A stretch of 64,000 nucleotides of DNA from Collybia mongolica (GCA_013420905.1 JAAXNY010000013.1:2108001-2172000); one strand, 5' to 3'; positions 48,290 through 61,240 are shown, counted from the stretch's first letter. Numbers and translations are program-made. Notes: generated from the sequence alone by a model not told the origin.

Positions 48290-48794
48290 TAAATAATATT
48301 ACATCAAGTAATATATATACATAATTATGTACAACCCATAGCCACCATCACCAACAATTGAATTACATTAGTAACCCCCAGTCGCGCAAAATATAATGTA
48401 AAATCTCCTGAGCGTGGAAACCTTTTTACTATTAGTCTAAACGCATAGAGCTGGGAATGGAAAGTAGGAATCCAAATACATGTTGAGGCCAGACACATGT
48501 ATTGGTTTAAACGAAGCTCAGTGACGCGTGCAACTTGTGAGGATCTTGCACTGAATGTCGGATACTGGGTGATTAAAGGGGGACTTTTTCTTTTATTTTC
48601 TGCTTATATGTACTAGATACCGGACTAAGTTTGCATTAAACGGAAGGAGTAGAAATTACGGAAAGCCCAAGAAACGATGTACCAACGGGATTTGAGTGAT
48701 TGTAAACGACTGACGTAAGAAGCATGGGAAGAGTGTAGAGTTCGATAAAGATCTGGTCCTGCCGTGTAAGTTTCCGTGGGGATTATACTCATCA
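48290..48794. other. Non-coding spacer
   Basis: AT-rich sequence between two minus-strand genes. No feature seen. Confidence 0.4.
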
Positions 48795-51700
48795 TTACCC
48801 ATCTTGCTGGTCTCCATCCTGAGCCTGGTCCTCGTCCTGATGTTGCCTCGCCTTGCGTTTTCCCCGCAGCCTCCGGTTTTTGCGACGAATTCTATCGCCC
48901 AATGGAACACCAACACGTTCGACTAGAGATATTTGCGAGGGGGCTGGGCTAGGATGAATTGTGGGAGGTGGTGGGCGGAGGGTTGGAGTAACTGGGTAAT
49001 GCAAAGCCGGTGCTTGCGGGGGCATCGAATATGGGCCATACGTGAACATTGTTTGAGGGCCATAAGCAACCACTGGAAAACCACCATTCAACGGAAAGCC
49101 GCTCGCTGTATCTGGGAGCCTTGGTTGACGCAGAGAATATGCGGATTGATTTTGGTACGGTGAAAACTCCAAGTAGGTTTGGTGGTAATGTTGGAGATTC
49201 GGATAACTGGGGTGATAGTAGCTAGGTCTAGCGTGTTGACTTCGAGCAGGAGCTTCCGGATAATAGCGCCGAGGGGACGGGCTATAATGGCTTCTCTCTT
49301 GGAGCCTTTGGCCATGACCGGGACCATGGCGTCGGGGAGATGGACTACGGTAGTCCCTCAATCGCAATTCTTGGTTGTAAGGGGCGGAAGGGGAACGGCG
49401 ATGGCGTTCAAGGGATCGGCTATGATAACGGTCCATCGATAGAAGGCATCGTGAAGAATGATTGTAGTAGGGGTCACTGTATCGAGACACCCGGCTGCCG
49501 GTTGGAGATGAAGGCCGATGAAAGTGTCGGGGAGATGGACTGTCGTGACGACCCCTCGATCGAAACCCTCGGGTATAGATAGGGGATGGGGAACGATTAT
49601 AAGGACGGGGAGATGGACTACGGCGGCGACTTCTTGATCGCACGTGCGCGGAAGACGGGGACCGGTAGCGTCGAAGAGGTGAAGAGTGATGGCTGCTCTC
49701 TCTTCGAAAACTTTGGTTACGGGATGGGGATTGAGAAGTATTGTAGCGTGAGGAGGGAGTACGCTGGTAGTCGGAATGGGTGCTAACGCGGGATCGTTTG
49801 TGCTGGCGTTGACTAGTTCTCTGGCCAGATGATGCCCTACTTCTCTCTCCCAAGTCTTGTTCGATGCTAAGGGACGGCGAGCGACCGCGAGCCGAGTCCG
49901 GCGTTGACGAACGCCTTCGCTTTCGCGATCTCGCTCTTGTCGCTGAAACTGTCTCTTTCCAGTCTTCCGCAGCCGTATGGGTAGTTGCAAGATATGTTGC
50001 ATGATCTACAAACTGGACATCTAGGACTGACCCCTGGAATTGGGTGCCGATATAGTATCCACGAGTATAGAGGGTGTCGCCTTCGTTAGCCATTGAAACC
50101 CAGGCCACATGGTCACCTTCCCTTTCCACCGATCTGAGAACTTCGATAACGCCGACACCGTGTTGAGAAGCAAATTCACGAAGATCCACCAAAAATGCAC
50201 GCCAGCTATCGCTAGACCCAAAGGGCGACACACAGAGATATGTTGAATTATGGTCAGCTGATGGCACTGTTAAGGCTGGATGTGGGGATGGCGGGTCGAG
50301 GTTGTAATCAATTGTACTTTTTGGGGACGAGCCAAGGGAAACGGACGTGTCATTACAGGGTGAAGAAATTCGTTTCTCTGGTAGGAAGAACGGGGCGGAT
50401 GAAGGAGAGTTCAGATTCCCGAAATCTCTCAGCGCTGATTGGTCCGTTGATGTCATTGTTACAAAGGATTCCTTCGCTGTTTGAGATGGTACTATAGTCG
50501 AGAATACAGTTATTGATACGCGCTCGGGCTCCTTGACCAGCGAGACATTTTCGGGTGACTTGGTCTGCGAACTTTGGGTCAGCGGATCGGCTTGTTCTGG
50601 CAATGCGAATTTCCGTGGTAAAGGATCCTTTTCATTCACCGGAAGAGGAGGTGATAAACTAGAAGGGGTAGGTGAGTTACGCCCGTTGCGGAAGAACAAA
50701 ATATACCTCAGGTCATCTACAGTCATCTCGGGGTCGACAACCAATTCAGCATCTGTGACTATCGAGTTCCCTCCCCTGGCGCCGGCCACCAGCGGCGCGG
50801 GCTTCCTGGCTGGCGCGGTCCCCCCTACCTGCCTTGGTTCGTCTGGTGGGGATGCCCGCCCGGGGGGTGTGGGTTCGCCCGGTGGTTCGGGGTCCTCTGC
50901 TGGCACATGGGCTTGTTCCGGAGCATGTTCCACTTCCCCCGCAGCGGCAGGGTTGATCCCTAGCTCGATATCTCCAGAAGACGGTATTACTTCTTTTTCC
51001 GCCATAAGCCCCTCGACCGGAATATGTTGCCCCATGGGGACAGATTCTTCCACCAATGAAAACGGCCTAACAAGTACAGATTCAGCCTTCAGCCCAGAAT
51101 CTGTTGTTGGTACGAGGGATAATGATTCTGTTCTTCCCGCTTGAAAGACTGAAGGTGAGCTGGAAGAAAGGGTTAAGAGCTATGTCTATCAAGAAAATCC
51201 TTTTTGACATACCTCGGATTGGCTACAATCACAGGGTCAACATCCTCGACCAACAATATTCCTCCCCCAGCTCCTTCCTTGGCCAATATAGACTCCTCTC
51301 CTGACACACTAACTAAAATTGAGTTGTGTTCATCACAATAATGATACACAAACGTACCCAGGCTCCTGTGAAGAATCCTCCGTTACTTCGGGTTCGGGTT
51401 CGGGTTCGGGTTTGTCAGTGGAGGGTTCTACAGATTGAGGGGTCTCTATTGTCGCGGACTCTCCAGTTTTTGGTTGAAGTGAAGGTGGTAAGCTAATGAA
51501 AGGTTGAGCTTTTACGTTTTGATCTGGGAGTTGGAACCTACCTAGGATGACCAGATGTCTTTTCCTGTGGAGTGAACAGCATGGACGCCGGGTAGTGTGG
51601 AAAGAGGTAGTACATGTCATCTTCTTCTGGGATGTAATCCTCATCACTTTCTTCATCATACATTGCGTTCGGGAAGGTAGATATTGACGTAAGGAGAGGC

Positions 51701-53340
51701 AGACTCGATGGATCGGGAGTGGGTGCAGAACGACCGATATTGGCAGCTAACGGCTTCTCATCGTGATACACCCACGTCGAACGATCTACGCTCCGTCCCA
51801 ATCTATTTTGGAAAAGTAAAGGCGGAAGTGGCATGCCAAATACTTTGTCATCTGATACCGCGCCGGGCGGGCATCTAAGGCGTTCAGAAAAGTATAACTT
51901 GCGCTTATGCTCGCGATCATACATCCAAATGAGGGTTTGAAGCGATTTCGATTTTGCCACCTCTTTCATACCGTCCTTGCCATCAACAACCCCTTCAACC
52001 CAGTGAGTCAACTTTTCTGTGATTGTGCATTTCTGCACAGGAGGTGGACGAATCCATGGAACACGTTCTGCATCCAAAACAACTGTGTCTAAGGGGAGGG
52101 CTTCTGGAGATTCAACAAGCGGCGAGTAATCCTGATCAGGCACCCGAGGAAGCGGAGGAGGTGGATACAGATTCAGCCATTTTCGTGAATCTTCGACTTC
52201 ACTGTACCAACGACCGGTCCAACCATGCGCAGTCGAAGCAGAAAGGGTACGATGTTTGGAATAAAGACTGAGCGGCTCGGCACGGTTCGTAGGAGCATCG
52301 GACGTAAACCCTCGATTAGAACGCTGAGCAATATAGTCGTAGCCGTTCAATGCCATGTCTAACGCCGTAGCATCAGTGCGTTCTGTTAAAGAAGTGGGAG
52401 GCATGTCCTTTGCGTTGACCCCGGACTGCTCGTTCTGACTTAAGACGTGGGCGATGAAACAGGGCATCCTCCAGTGAAGCAATAACAAGACCTCGCTTTC
52501 CACAGCACCGTTGATCCACGCTCCTAGCCACTCATCATTGGCAAAAGGTTGGGGATTATGTAGCCAGTCCTCTACATTTCCCTCGGGACGGTCGTTGAGG
52601 TTGAGTTGGACATAGCGATGCCAAGCATCATAATCCCTGATGCGTCTCTGCACATCGAGGATCAGGTCTACGGCGTTGCCAAAATCGCTGATTGTCCCTA
52701 GTCGATCGATTTCTTCGCGTGAAGGGAGTTTCGGTCGGTTCTTCCAAACGGGGGGTCGATAGTCACCGATTACTTTATGTCCCGTACTTTCAGAAGATAG
52801 CTGCATGACGCGATCCTGAAGGTTTTTAATATAGGGCCTGGGGAGCCTTGTAGGCCAACTGTCCGGGGTATCAGGTGAAGGTTTCCAAATTTGGTGGATG
52901 ATTGCAAATTCTGGATAGGCCCTTGCCTGAGGAGAAAAAGGACGTCGAATAAACCCTCGCCAGGGGCTATCATCAGAAAACATCTGAGGTACGACTGTAT
53001 AGTCATAGCGACCTAAATGTCCGTCATAGCGTCTGTGGCAGGGATTGTCAGGGATGGAGAAATCATAATTTTTTGGAATCACTCCAGGGAGGTATGGGTG
53101 AACGGCGGAGTTAGGTGACCAGATTTCGCAAAGTTTGTTTCCCAGGCGAATCAAGCGCCCGGTACGCTGAGTGAGCAAAGGAAGTCGAGAAGGAAGTGAG
53201 TCGTCGATAACGGGCAGCTCATTGTAGCCGTGGTTGCTTCGCAATCGAGGAGTAGAGTAGTTCCGGGTGTCAGTTGCAGTTGACATTAGCTGGCAATTAG
53301 GACAGTCGGATCCTGCGGTAGACTTGAGAAAATGAACCAA
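48795..53340 (-). CDS. Large protein with RS/Pro-rich C-terminus and RRM-like segment
   Basis: Exon 1 (53340, or Met at 53286, to about 51543) encodes about 580-600 residues rich in Trp, Pro and Tyr (WSPNSAVHPYLPGVIPKNYD, WPTRLPRPYIKN, EEDDMYYLFPHYPASM). Two short exons follow: SLPPSLQPKT... with EPEPEPEPE, and VSGEESILAKEGAGGG. The long last exon then opens SSPSVFQAGRTES. Within it, YLCVSPFGSSDSWRAFLVDL...GYYIGTQFQGSVLDVQFVD has the strand/helix rhythm of an RRM. A long Arg-Ser/Ser-Pro tract follows (RSRSRRRSPSPR) and the basic-acidic C-terminus RLRGKRKAR.., DEDQAQDGD. RS tracts are typical of splicing-associated nuclear proteins; that role is inference. All four splices can be read in frame. 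Confidence 0.75.
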
Positions 53341-53427
53341 ATTCTAACGAGTGTAACGCTAGCGCAAGATTACTGTAGAGAAGAAAGAAAAAGTACGGTG
53401 CCAATGTTAAAAAAAGCCTATGATGGA

Positions 53428-53510
53428 TCTTCCAGCGACGAGCGCGAGATCACAGCACATGCAAAGCAGCGGACACTGTCAGGATCTTCCAGCGACGAAC
53501 GCGAGATCAC
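53428..53510 (+). repeat. Pair of isolated repeat units
   Basis: Two near-perfect GATCT-N16-AGATC units, 49 bp apart, lie about 90-170 bp upstream of the start of the large minus-strand gene. There is no core or further array. They are the cleanest copies of the unit in the window. Confidence 0.75.
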
Positions 53511-55190
53511 TGCAGGCAAATAAAGTAACTTAACTGGGTCAACGCGAAAAACCGTCGCTGTCACGACTGTCACCAGTGTGACCCCTGAAAACCTCGCTTA
53601 GTGAAAAAGACTGCACGTGATTAGTACATACCCTAGCCATCATGATCATGACAATCCAATTGGAGAATATTCCTCATGCACATGCATCATGATAACCCAA
53701 GATATAAAGCAATCACGTCGTCTAAAGCAATACAGCATAAGTTTTAAAATTATTGGATTTAAAGAAAACATATTTCTCTGTGAGCGCACCCTCACTGCTA
53801 AAAAAAAAACTAGCCCTAAGTTGGCTCGGTGTCTTGAATAGCATCAGTTGCGGCCCTTGTTCTGCCTTATTTGCAAAATATATTGGGAACTCATGATGCC
53901 CAGGGGTCAATATGGTGCACTACTTAGTAAATTCAGGTCGAGTTCGCACCACATTCCTAGGCGTTCACTGAGGCTGCTACCTAACATCTTCCGTCTGTTG
54001 CTATTGCTTTCAATACTGTTTTCGACATTTCTTGTTCCTGCTATCGTGTTGCTGTTCTGTTACAAAGTGCTTTCGATAAAAAACGTGTTTAAAAAATGTC
54101 GCGACTTTTTACTTTATGTGAGGCAGGGAGCTATTTAAAACGCGGGGCGACATTTTCTGACTCCTAAGTGACATGAATAGATCTTCAGCGCCAACGCAAT
54201 GCTCGAGATCACATCAGAAACACCAGAGGCAAGGCTCTGCCCGAATTCAAAGCGGGTGAGTATCCCTGTACTATCATCCCACACACGTCCATGGAATGCT
54301 AAAATTGCTTCAGGGTATGCGCAAGCGAAGACTTCAACAATCATTCTTGTTCGTGGCCCCAGATGGTCGCTCTGGAGAAGACTCAGGAGGAGACTACGAT
54401 CTCGTGCGTTCTAATTTCACCAGGATCTTTCTCAGTTATAAATATGAAAAGGTTTCCGGAACATGATCCCCTCGTGGTTGGAGAGAAAGGCGTCGATGAT
54501 AGGCAAAGCTATGACTGGTAATTCTCATCATCCGAACCAGTGTACTGTCTAAATATATCTGACAGGACTTCTCATACGTCGCCCACGGCCTTTGTGGCAT
54601 ATTGCACCGGAAATCATGATCAAGATTCGAGTACACATTACGCTTTTCAGAACGTATGAAAGCATTTACATGCTTAAGCTTCGAATTCAAGATAATGGGG
54701 ACTACTGCTACCAATATGGGAATGTTTAACACATGAGCGCAACAGAACTAGAGCTCGGAAAAAACTTGTAAAGAATTCAGAATGATGTTGGCCAAATGTA
54801 GATATACTATCATTTGTGATTGACGACCTGTTTGAAACTACGAAATAAACCCACTCTGGTGCCTAGTACATTGTTATTACACAAGTAACGATGGCGCCAA
54901 GCACGTGTCATGCGAAGAGAGCTAGGTAAATGTCCATGTTATCCCAGAAAGACGCCGAGTCTCAGAATTTCACGGGACAATGCTACCCATTTCCTGAATG
55001 GACGTTTCTGGTTTTCATTCATCGCCTGAAACGAGCAAAAGCAGGATTGGAGTACGAGTAGCTGATCTTTTGTGAAAGGATGCTTCTATAAAATGAGAAT
55101 GTGACAAGCAAGGGCATCACCGCGGTTCTGGAGAGGGTAGTCGAAGTCATTTCAACCCTGAATCCAGGCGGAGGAGTATATTTCAGGCTC
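53511..55190. other. Mostly non-coding; weak small-gene candidates
   Basis: A 96-residue plus-strand frame at 53848-54138 has one strongly hydrophobic segment (LLLLLSILFSTFLVPAIVLL), but nothing else supports it. A degenerate repeat unit lies near 54180. The rest shows no feature. Confidence 0.35.
54199..54466 (+). CDS. Possible 69-aa two-exon protein
   Basis: Exon 54199-54255 (MLEITSETPEARLCPNSKR), a 58-nt intron (GTGAGT..CAG) and exon 54314-54466 (GMRKRRLQQSFLFVAPDGRS ... YEKVSGT). The splice is textbook and the frame is kept, but the start overlaps a degenerate repeat unit and no family is known. Confidence 0.25.
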
Positions 55191-55199
55191 CTTGAGCGG

Positions 55200-57030
55200 C
55201 AGGTGGACCCAGCCATATAAGCAAGAGCACTGGGATGGGCCGGGAGGAGGTATGTGTACGTCTCAGGATCGTCCTGCGATGTGCGAGAGTTTACTGGGTG
55301 GATCAGGAGAAAAGATTTCCAGGGACCTGTGTAAGGCCACCGATCAAGCGTACGAGCCCCCTTCAATAAAGAAGGTACATCCTAGAATCGTCCAGCGATG
55401 GAGCAGAAAAGGTACGAGTACGTCCCAGGACGTTCCAGTACTGGGTGTCCAACCACTGAGATACACTGAGATAGCGAGAAAAGCGAATTGGCCGGGAATA
55501 AGGTCCTAAGGGTCGTTCCAGGATCTTCTAGCGCCAAACGCGAGACCACCGAAGCAGACCACAGCCAAACACAGGTAAAGTGTGAAAAAAATGTGCTCCA
55601 GGACCATCGAGCGACGGGCGTGAGATGGTGGCTGTGACTGAACCGCGAGAGCAAAAATGCCAGGATCTGCCAGCGACGGGCGCGAGATCACTAGCTTGTA
55701 GAATGATGGATACGTTTACAGCCAGATAGCGCCAGAGTCGTCAAGAAAGGGCTTGAAAATGTGGGTGATCTCCCAGCGACGAACGCGAGATCACGGTGGT
55801 TGGAATTTGTGAAAATGAGTCTGGCGCTATTGTGATTCTGAAGGGAACTTGAGGAACGTACCAAGTCACGAGCGTCACGTGCCTTCAAATGCTGACCAAG
55901 ATCTACGCCTCCGAATCCCGGCATGTACAACAACGGGACTTGACTTGGAACGCCATGTCCTAGCGCTTGGACCGCGCTGGCCATCCGTTGAAGTAGCGCC
56001 TTTAGTGGCAGCAGCTCCGGATCAGCAACTCTCACGTACTGGTACGTTCGCATTCCCGAAACGAATCGTCCGAACCCCAACAAGACTTATGAAGCCTCGT
56101 CCTCACAACTGCCATCACCATTTCAAGCAGGACCACCGAATCTTTTGCATAGTACCTCACTATGTACTATCTATCACTTCCGCTGGCCTACCCCTCCCCA
56201 AGAAAATCCCAAATAATTGCCGCCTTTCGCTAACGAAAATTCTACCTCTGCTCTGGACTTGCACAGAACATCGACCTCTGTATATGTGTACCGTTTCAGT
56301 GGTCTCGCGCTCGTCGCTGGAAGATCCTGGAGCGCGCAACCTCAGTTTCTTTTGGTCCATCTCGGTGATCTCGCGCATGTCGCTCGACGATCTTGGAATG
56401 TACCATACGTCCACCCCCCCTCCCCCAAGCCTCGGTGATCTCGCGTCTGACGTTGGAAGATCCTGGGGCGCACTCGTACTTCTTTGTCGGTCAACCTCAA
56501 TTGCCTCTCGCCCGTCACTGAAATCCTGCGACACCCTCGTGCTATTGGCCCCGAGGGACATCAATTTGCCTATGTTGCTATATGGTCATGGCGGAGGCTC
56601 GTACGCAGGTCCCTAGGAGCTCCTTAGACGCACTAGCATCTTTTCTAATCCACTCTAGTGTTATCGCGCATTTCACAGGACGATCCCCAGATGTATTTAT
56701 AGGCTGATACTGAATGTGAACGGCGTCACTCGCAACGGAGCCGGTTTTTGCTGCGTTTGGCTAACGAACACTCCCCTGCACTGGTCCTGCACAACACATT
56801 CTCCCCTGTGTACTGTCTCAGTGGTCTCGCTAGAGCGTAGCTGGAAGATCCTAGAGCGCGTTGCCACATCGCATTGTCACATTTTCCCTATCCTGGGATG
56901 TACGCGTACCCTGGTCTGCATTGGTGATCTCGTGCCTGGCGCTGAACGATCCTAGAACGTACTTGCACGTTCTTGTTGGTTGTCCCCTCACAGATCTCGT
57001 GCACATCGTTGGGAGATCCAATACTTTTGC
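55200..57030 (+). repeat. Foldback-like repeat element D
   Basis: Right-pointing units near 55265, 55383, 55426, 55520, 55600, 55661 and 55768. Then the core in reverse (about 55830-56290). Then left-pointing units near 56300, 56363, 56434, 56502, 56660, 56822, 56922 and 56992. The outer left-pointing units are the most degenerate. Confidence 0.65.
55429..56136 (+). repeat. Left arm of 708-bp inverted repeat
   Basis: Reverse-complement match to 58606-59313, with equal length and only a few mismatches by eye. It covers several units and the core of element D. Confidence 0.9.
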
Positions 57031-57203
57031 CTCACGCACCGGTACCTGTCTGGCACGCCCCAACTCCCTCTGTCACGTCACGGGACGATGTCACACGAGG
57101 CTTAGATTTCCTTTCATGATTGCTTTCGCCATCATTTCACTGTTCACATCCTACACACTCTGTTCTTCTCATAACCCCACAACCAACCCGACTTTCAGTT
57201 CAA

Positions 57204-58389
57204 ATGCGTATCAGTATCTCTTTGGGATTAGTCCTGTTGTGCGCGATGGTTTCGTTAACGATCAACCTGGTCTGCACATTGCATTCTCTCATCATGGTAC
57301 CACTCTGCCACATTCCTGGCCCCATCCGTACAAGCTTTTTCTGCACCAAGGCTATTCTTCCAGTCGTCAGTGCTCCCCGCCAGAACCTCAGTTTCATCTG
57401 TCAGGTTCCTGGCTTATCCTCCACACCATTCTGCCGTAGTGCCACTCGAGACCACGCCCAACTATCCTCCGCGGTCGAGGACGAATTCAGGCGTCTAGTA
57501 TCCCTACATAAAACGACTTCGATTGCCGATGGCGTTATTGTTGAAGTCGGTTCTTCGGTTGAGGCCATCCGAGATTTAATAATTTTGGTCAGAAATAGCA
57601 ACATCAAGAATAAAGCTGCCATCACCGAACTATTGCAGGCTATCATTGAACGTGGGTATATGAGCCGGGAGAATCTCACTGCATATATTGCCCGAGTTTC
57701 TGTTTCTGTGACAGCGTAAGAGCTTTTATCATTCCAACTTTTCTCCAAACTCATGGCCTGTCGTCATTAGCATTGTCGGCTCAGCCTCCCACACGATAAG
57801 TGTCATTCAGTCTGAAGAATCAACTCTGGGATATATTACCAAGCAATTATGCCGAATTGGCGCTACCTTTGGGAAATGTGAAACTCCTGCTCAAGAGCAC
57901 TTTTTACACTCCATCAAAACCATCGGGGGTCTCATCGCCACTCTTCGTCATTATAATTCATTAACTGATGATTCTGTACTCCTCCTCGAACAACACATAA
58001 ACGGTGTCATTGATCTCGTCGAAGATGAAAACCATGAAACTGCGACGGAATTCGGCGAACTTTTGCAGAGGTTATGGACTCGTTTGGGCGGCAACCGTAG
58101 CCGTCTGAATGATTTTTCCGGAAGACTTAAAGCTCTATCCACAGTTGGGAACCATACCAAAGTGATGAGAAGTATAGTGGGAACCATTCGCCAAGACCTG
58201 GATCAGCTCCAGAAGTCCACGGATGCGCTGCGTATCATTGCTACAGAGCCTCTCTTAATTGAAGGGCCTCTCCCTCGGTCTGTAATTCTACGCCAACTTT
58301 CAAGTGGCTGCGAGGATCTGGAGCGTAGCTTGTTGTTGTATGGAGGCCTTGGAGTCCGGCGACGACAGAAGCTTCAGATTGGTACTTAA
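57204..58389 (+). CDS. Helical protein with N-terminal hydrophobic segment, paralogue 2
   Basis: Two exons, 57204-57715 and 57771-58389, joined as SVTA|IVGSASHT across a 55-nt intron at the same place and phase as in 37031-38228. The N-terminus MRISISLGLVLLCAMVSLTI is a signal peptide or anchor. The most conserved block with paralogue 1 is IRDLIILVRNSNIKNKAAI plus LTAYIARVSVSVTA; the C-terminus YGGLGVRRRQKLQI is shared too. Overall similarity is high, roughly three quarters by eye, so the duplication is older than that of the FKBP block. The gene lies inside the 55429-59313 inverted repeat. Confidence 0.75.
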
Positions 58390-58605
58390 CAACGGGCACC
58401 GTAACGCAAACGTCTTTAGTTACCCTCGAAATAGAGGCTTCAGTTATAACCTTTCATTCTACTCAGAATCTCTGTAATTCACTACTGCGCATACGTTATA
58501 TATATTTTTAGAATAGTCGATGCCACAAGATTGACACGTGACCGTCCCGTTCTCAACGCAGTGTGGCCTTTGGTCTGAATGAATTCAATTTGCCACCGAT
58601 CACCT

Positions 58606-59313
58606 GTGGTTCTGCTTGAAATGGTGATGGCAGTTGTGAGGACGAGGCTTCATAAGTCTTGTTGGGGTTCGGACGATTCGTTTCGGGAATGCGAACGTAC
58701 CAGTACGTGAGAGTTGCTGATCCGGAGCTGCTGCCACTAAAGGCGCTACTTCAACGGATGGCCAGCGCGGTCCAAGCGCTAGGACATGGCGTTCCAAGTC
58801 AAGTCCCGTTGTTGTACATGCCGGGATTCGGAGGCGTAGATCTTGGTCAGCATTTGAAGGCACGTGACGCTCGTGACTTGGTACGTTCCTCAAGTTCCCT
58901 TCAGAATCACAATAGCGCCAGACTCATTTTCACAAATTCCAACCACCGTGATCTCGCGTTCGTCGCTGGGAGATCACCCACATTTTCAAGCCCTTTCTTG
59001 ACGACTCTGGCGCTATCTGGATGTAAACGTATCCATCATTCTACAAGCTAGTGATCTCGCGCCCGTCGCTGGCAGATCCTGGCATTTTTGCTCTCGCGGT
59101 TCAGTCACAGCCACCATCTCACGCCCGTCGCTCGATGGTCCTGGAGCACATTTTTTTCACACTTTCCCTGTGTTCGGCTGTGGTCTGCTTCGGTGGTCTC
59201 GCGTTTGGCGCTAGAAGATCCTGGAACGACCCTTAGGACCTTATTCCCGGCCAATTCGCTTTTCTCGCTATCTCAGTGTATCTCAGTGGTTGGACACCCA
59301 GTACTGGAACGTC
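58606..59313 (-). repeat. Right arm of 708-bp inverted repeat
   Basis: Inverted copy of 55429-56136. The 2469-bp spacer contains the paralogue 2 gene and the right array of element D. Confidence 0.9.
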
Positions 59314-59400
59314 ATCTCGCACCTGTCACCTGTCCCTGCCAGATCCTTGACAATGACTTCTTCATTTGCTGCAATCTCCACGATGTCCTCCAACAAGTGA
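58606..59400 (+). repeat. Foldback-like repeat element E (half element)
   Basis: The core in forward orientation (58606-58930), then left-pointing units near 58946, 59050, 59110, 59190 and 59320. There is no left array; its left side abuts the 3' flank of paralogue 2. Confidence 0.6.
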
Positions 59401-59545
59401 GGTCTTGACTAGAACCTCAAGGAAACCTAGCACCCTTATAATTACAGTGGGGTCAATGTTACCAAGTATCCAAACATAAATTTCGTGGTAAATACAAGCG
59501 GAAGTAATGATACGCATGCATATGGACTAAAACAAGCTTAAGGGA

Positions 59546-60940
59546 CTACGTATTCACTGAATGGTCTTTACCATTGACGGTCACCACAGTAAAATCTAAG
59601 TCCTATAATTAGGGTAGGTTTCTTGATATTTAGACATACGACTGACCGATTACCAAGAGGGTGCCCCCTGGAATGTTGCCATGGTTTTCAGCACCATAAC
59701 CAAGGTTGGGGGGAACGACCAACTGGCGGGCACTACCAGCACGCATTCCGGCGATATTGTCGTCCCATCCTAAACAGCAGTTTAGATTAAATTTGTTGAC
59801 GACATGAACACTATACCCTTAACCACGCTTCCTTTGCCGATGGTAATTAAAGTCTTGAATAAAGATGGTATTAGAAATTTAGGCGAGGAACCGGGATACT
59901 GGGCCCACCAATTGACCCAAGAGTTGTTGGAAAAAAATAGTCCCATTACGGTCCTGGACTCGGTAATATACACCAACTTCATCACCAACTTGAGCCTCCC
60001 TGTCGCCAGTCCCGATCGTCTTGTCCCTGATGGTAACCGTCTTAGCCTTCGTCTTGCCTGACGTCTTTGCCCTTTTCTCTACAGTGGTGGGCAGGATTGC
60101 CAGGGGCTTCTTCTTCTGTTTTTCTTGCATCGACAAGGCGCTGGCGGATAAGTCTTTTGCTCCATCAGACTGCTTTGATTTAGCTTTCTTCGATGATTGC
60201 GGTATGTCATCGCTGGGCTGGGGGGTGATGGGACGCTTGGAAGGTATACCGGGAAGGGTAGCGGTAGAGGAGCTGCATATCAGCGAGATTACGCTACCGT
60301 CTTGGGTGTCGTTCTCAGAAAGAGTAGAGAAGGGTTCTGTCAGTTGGTTGCGCACAGGTCTTGGATGTTCAATCTTGATGGAGTGGGTTGTGTCGGACGA
60401 TAGACCTGGCTGGTCAGCAGTGGATGGTGACCCCAGGATGGAAGGATAAACGTAATTTCCAGTCAAATGTACTTCGCTGTGAGCAGTATTCAGGATCCGA
60501 ATAACAAACAATTTATGATCACTCACTTTGGCCCGATGACTTCAAAAGAGTGGTCTTCATTCGCTGCGAGGATGATGTTCAGAATGGTCTGCTCGGCCTA
60601 GCGTAGTAAATAGTGTTAAAATTGTATCTAGGAACTGTGAGAAATTGCGCACCGCCCCGCCACTCAACGAGCAAAGAATAATGGGTGGGTTATCCGAATG
60701 GGAGACCGAGATAGTTTCGTCCCGTGCTATGTGGACACGATGCGTCATCTGGACTGAGGTTCTTGCTGATACATCTTGTAGCTTCAAACCAAGGGCAGCA
60801 TTGGAAATCCTGATAAAGCCACTTGGTCGAACTAATGATGCAGATCCAGGAAGCAAGATGATGCTCCTATATATGCATTGGTCAGTGTTGATGGGATCGA
60901 TAAACATTCAAGCTGTATACCATATTCCTTGAGCGGCCAT
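59546..60940 (-). CDS. Nucleolar-type FKBP peptidyl-prolyl isomerase, copy 2
   Basis: Same exon structure and, as far as I can see, the same protein as 41385-42779: a nucleoplasmin-like N-terminal domain, a basic Ser/Lys-rich linker and a C-terminal FKBP domain with KGWDDNIAGMRAG. The intact coding potential of both copies suggests a very recent duplication. The downstream flank differs: here the 3' end lies about 120 bp from repeat element E. Confidence 0.85.
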
Positions 60941-61240
60941 GATAGTAGGTTCGAAAACAGAAAATCAATTCCAGACGCGATTTTTTGTTCCATGGTTGCT
61001 TAAGTAGCACATAGCTCGATTGTTGTGACTCGCGTGACTGAATTGAACAAAGGAACGGTCACGTGATATACTATTCCTCATCATGTGGCATCCGCGTATA
61101 TTGGTGGCATGCGCTCGGGACCAAATAAAGTGAGCGGTGGCATACGCCCGGCCCACTTTGAAGCAGATAATATAAGGCCATAGACTTACCGGGTACCCGG
61201 TTTAAAGCCAACATTCATCATCTCCTCACACTTCCGAACC

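Noticed and set aside
49179..50497. Plus-strand frames over the RS-rich gene.
   Set aside because: They are antisense to a long coding exon with clear compositional bias.
53848..54138. Small membrane protein gene.
   Set aside because: A single hydrophobic stretch in AT-rich DNA without start context or homologue is not enough.
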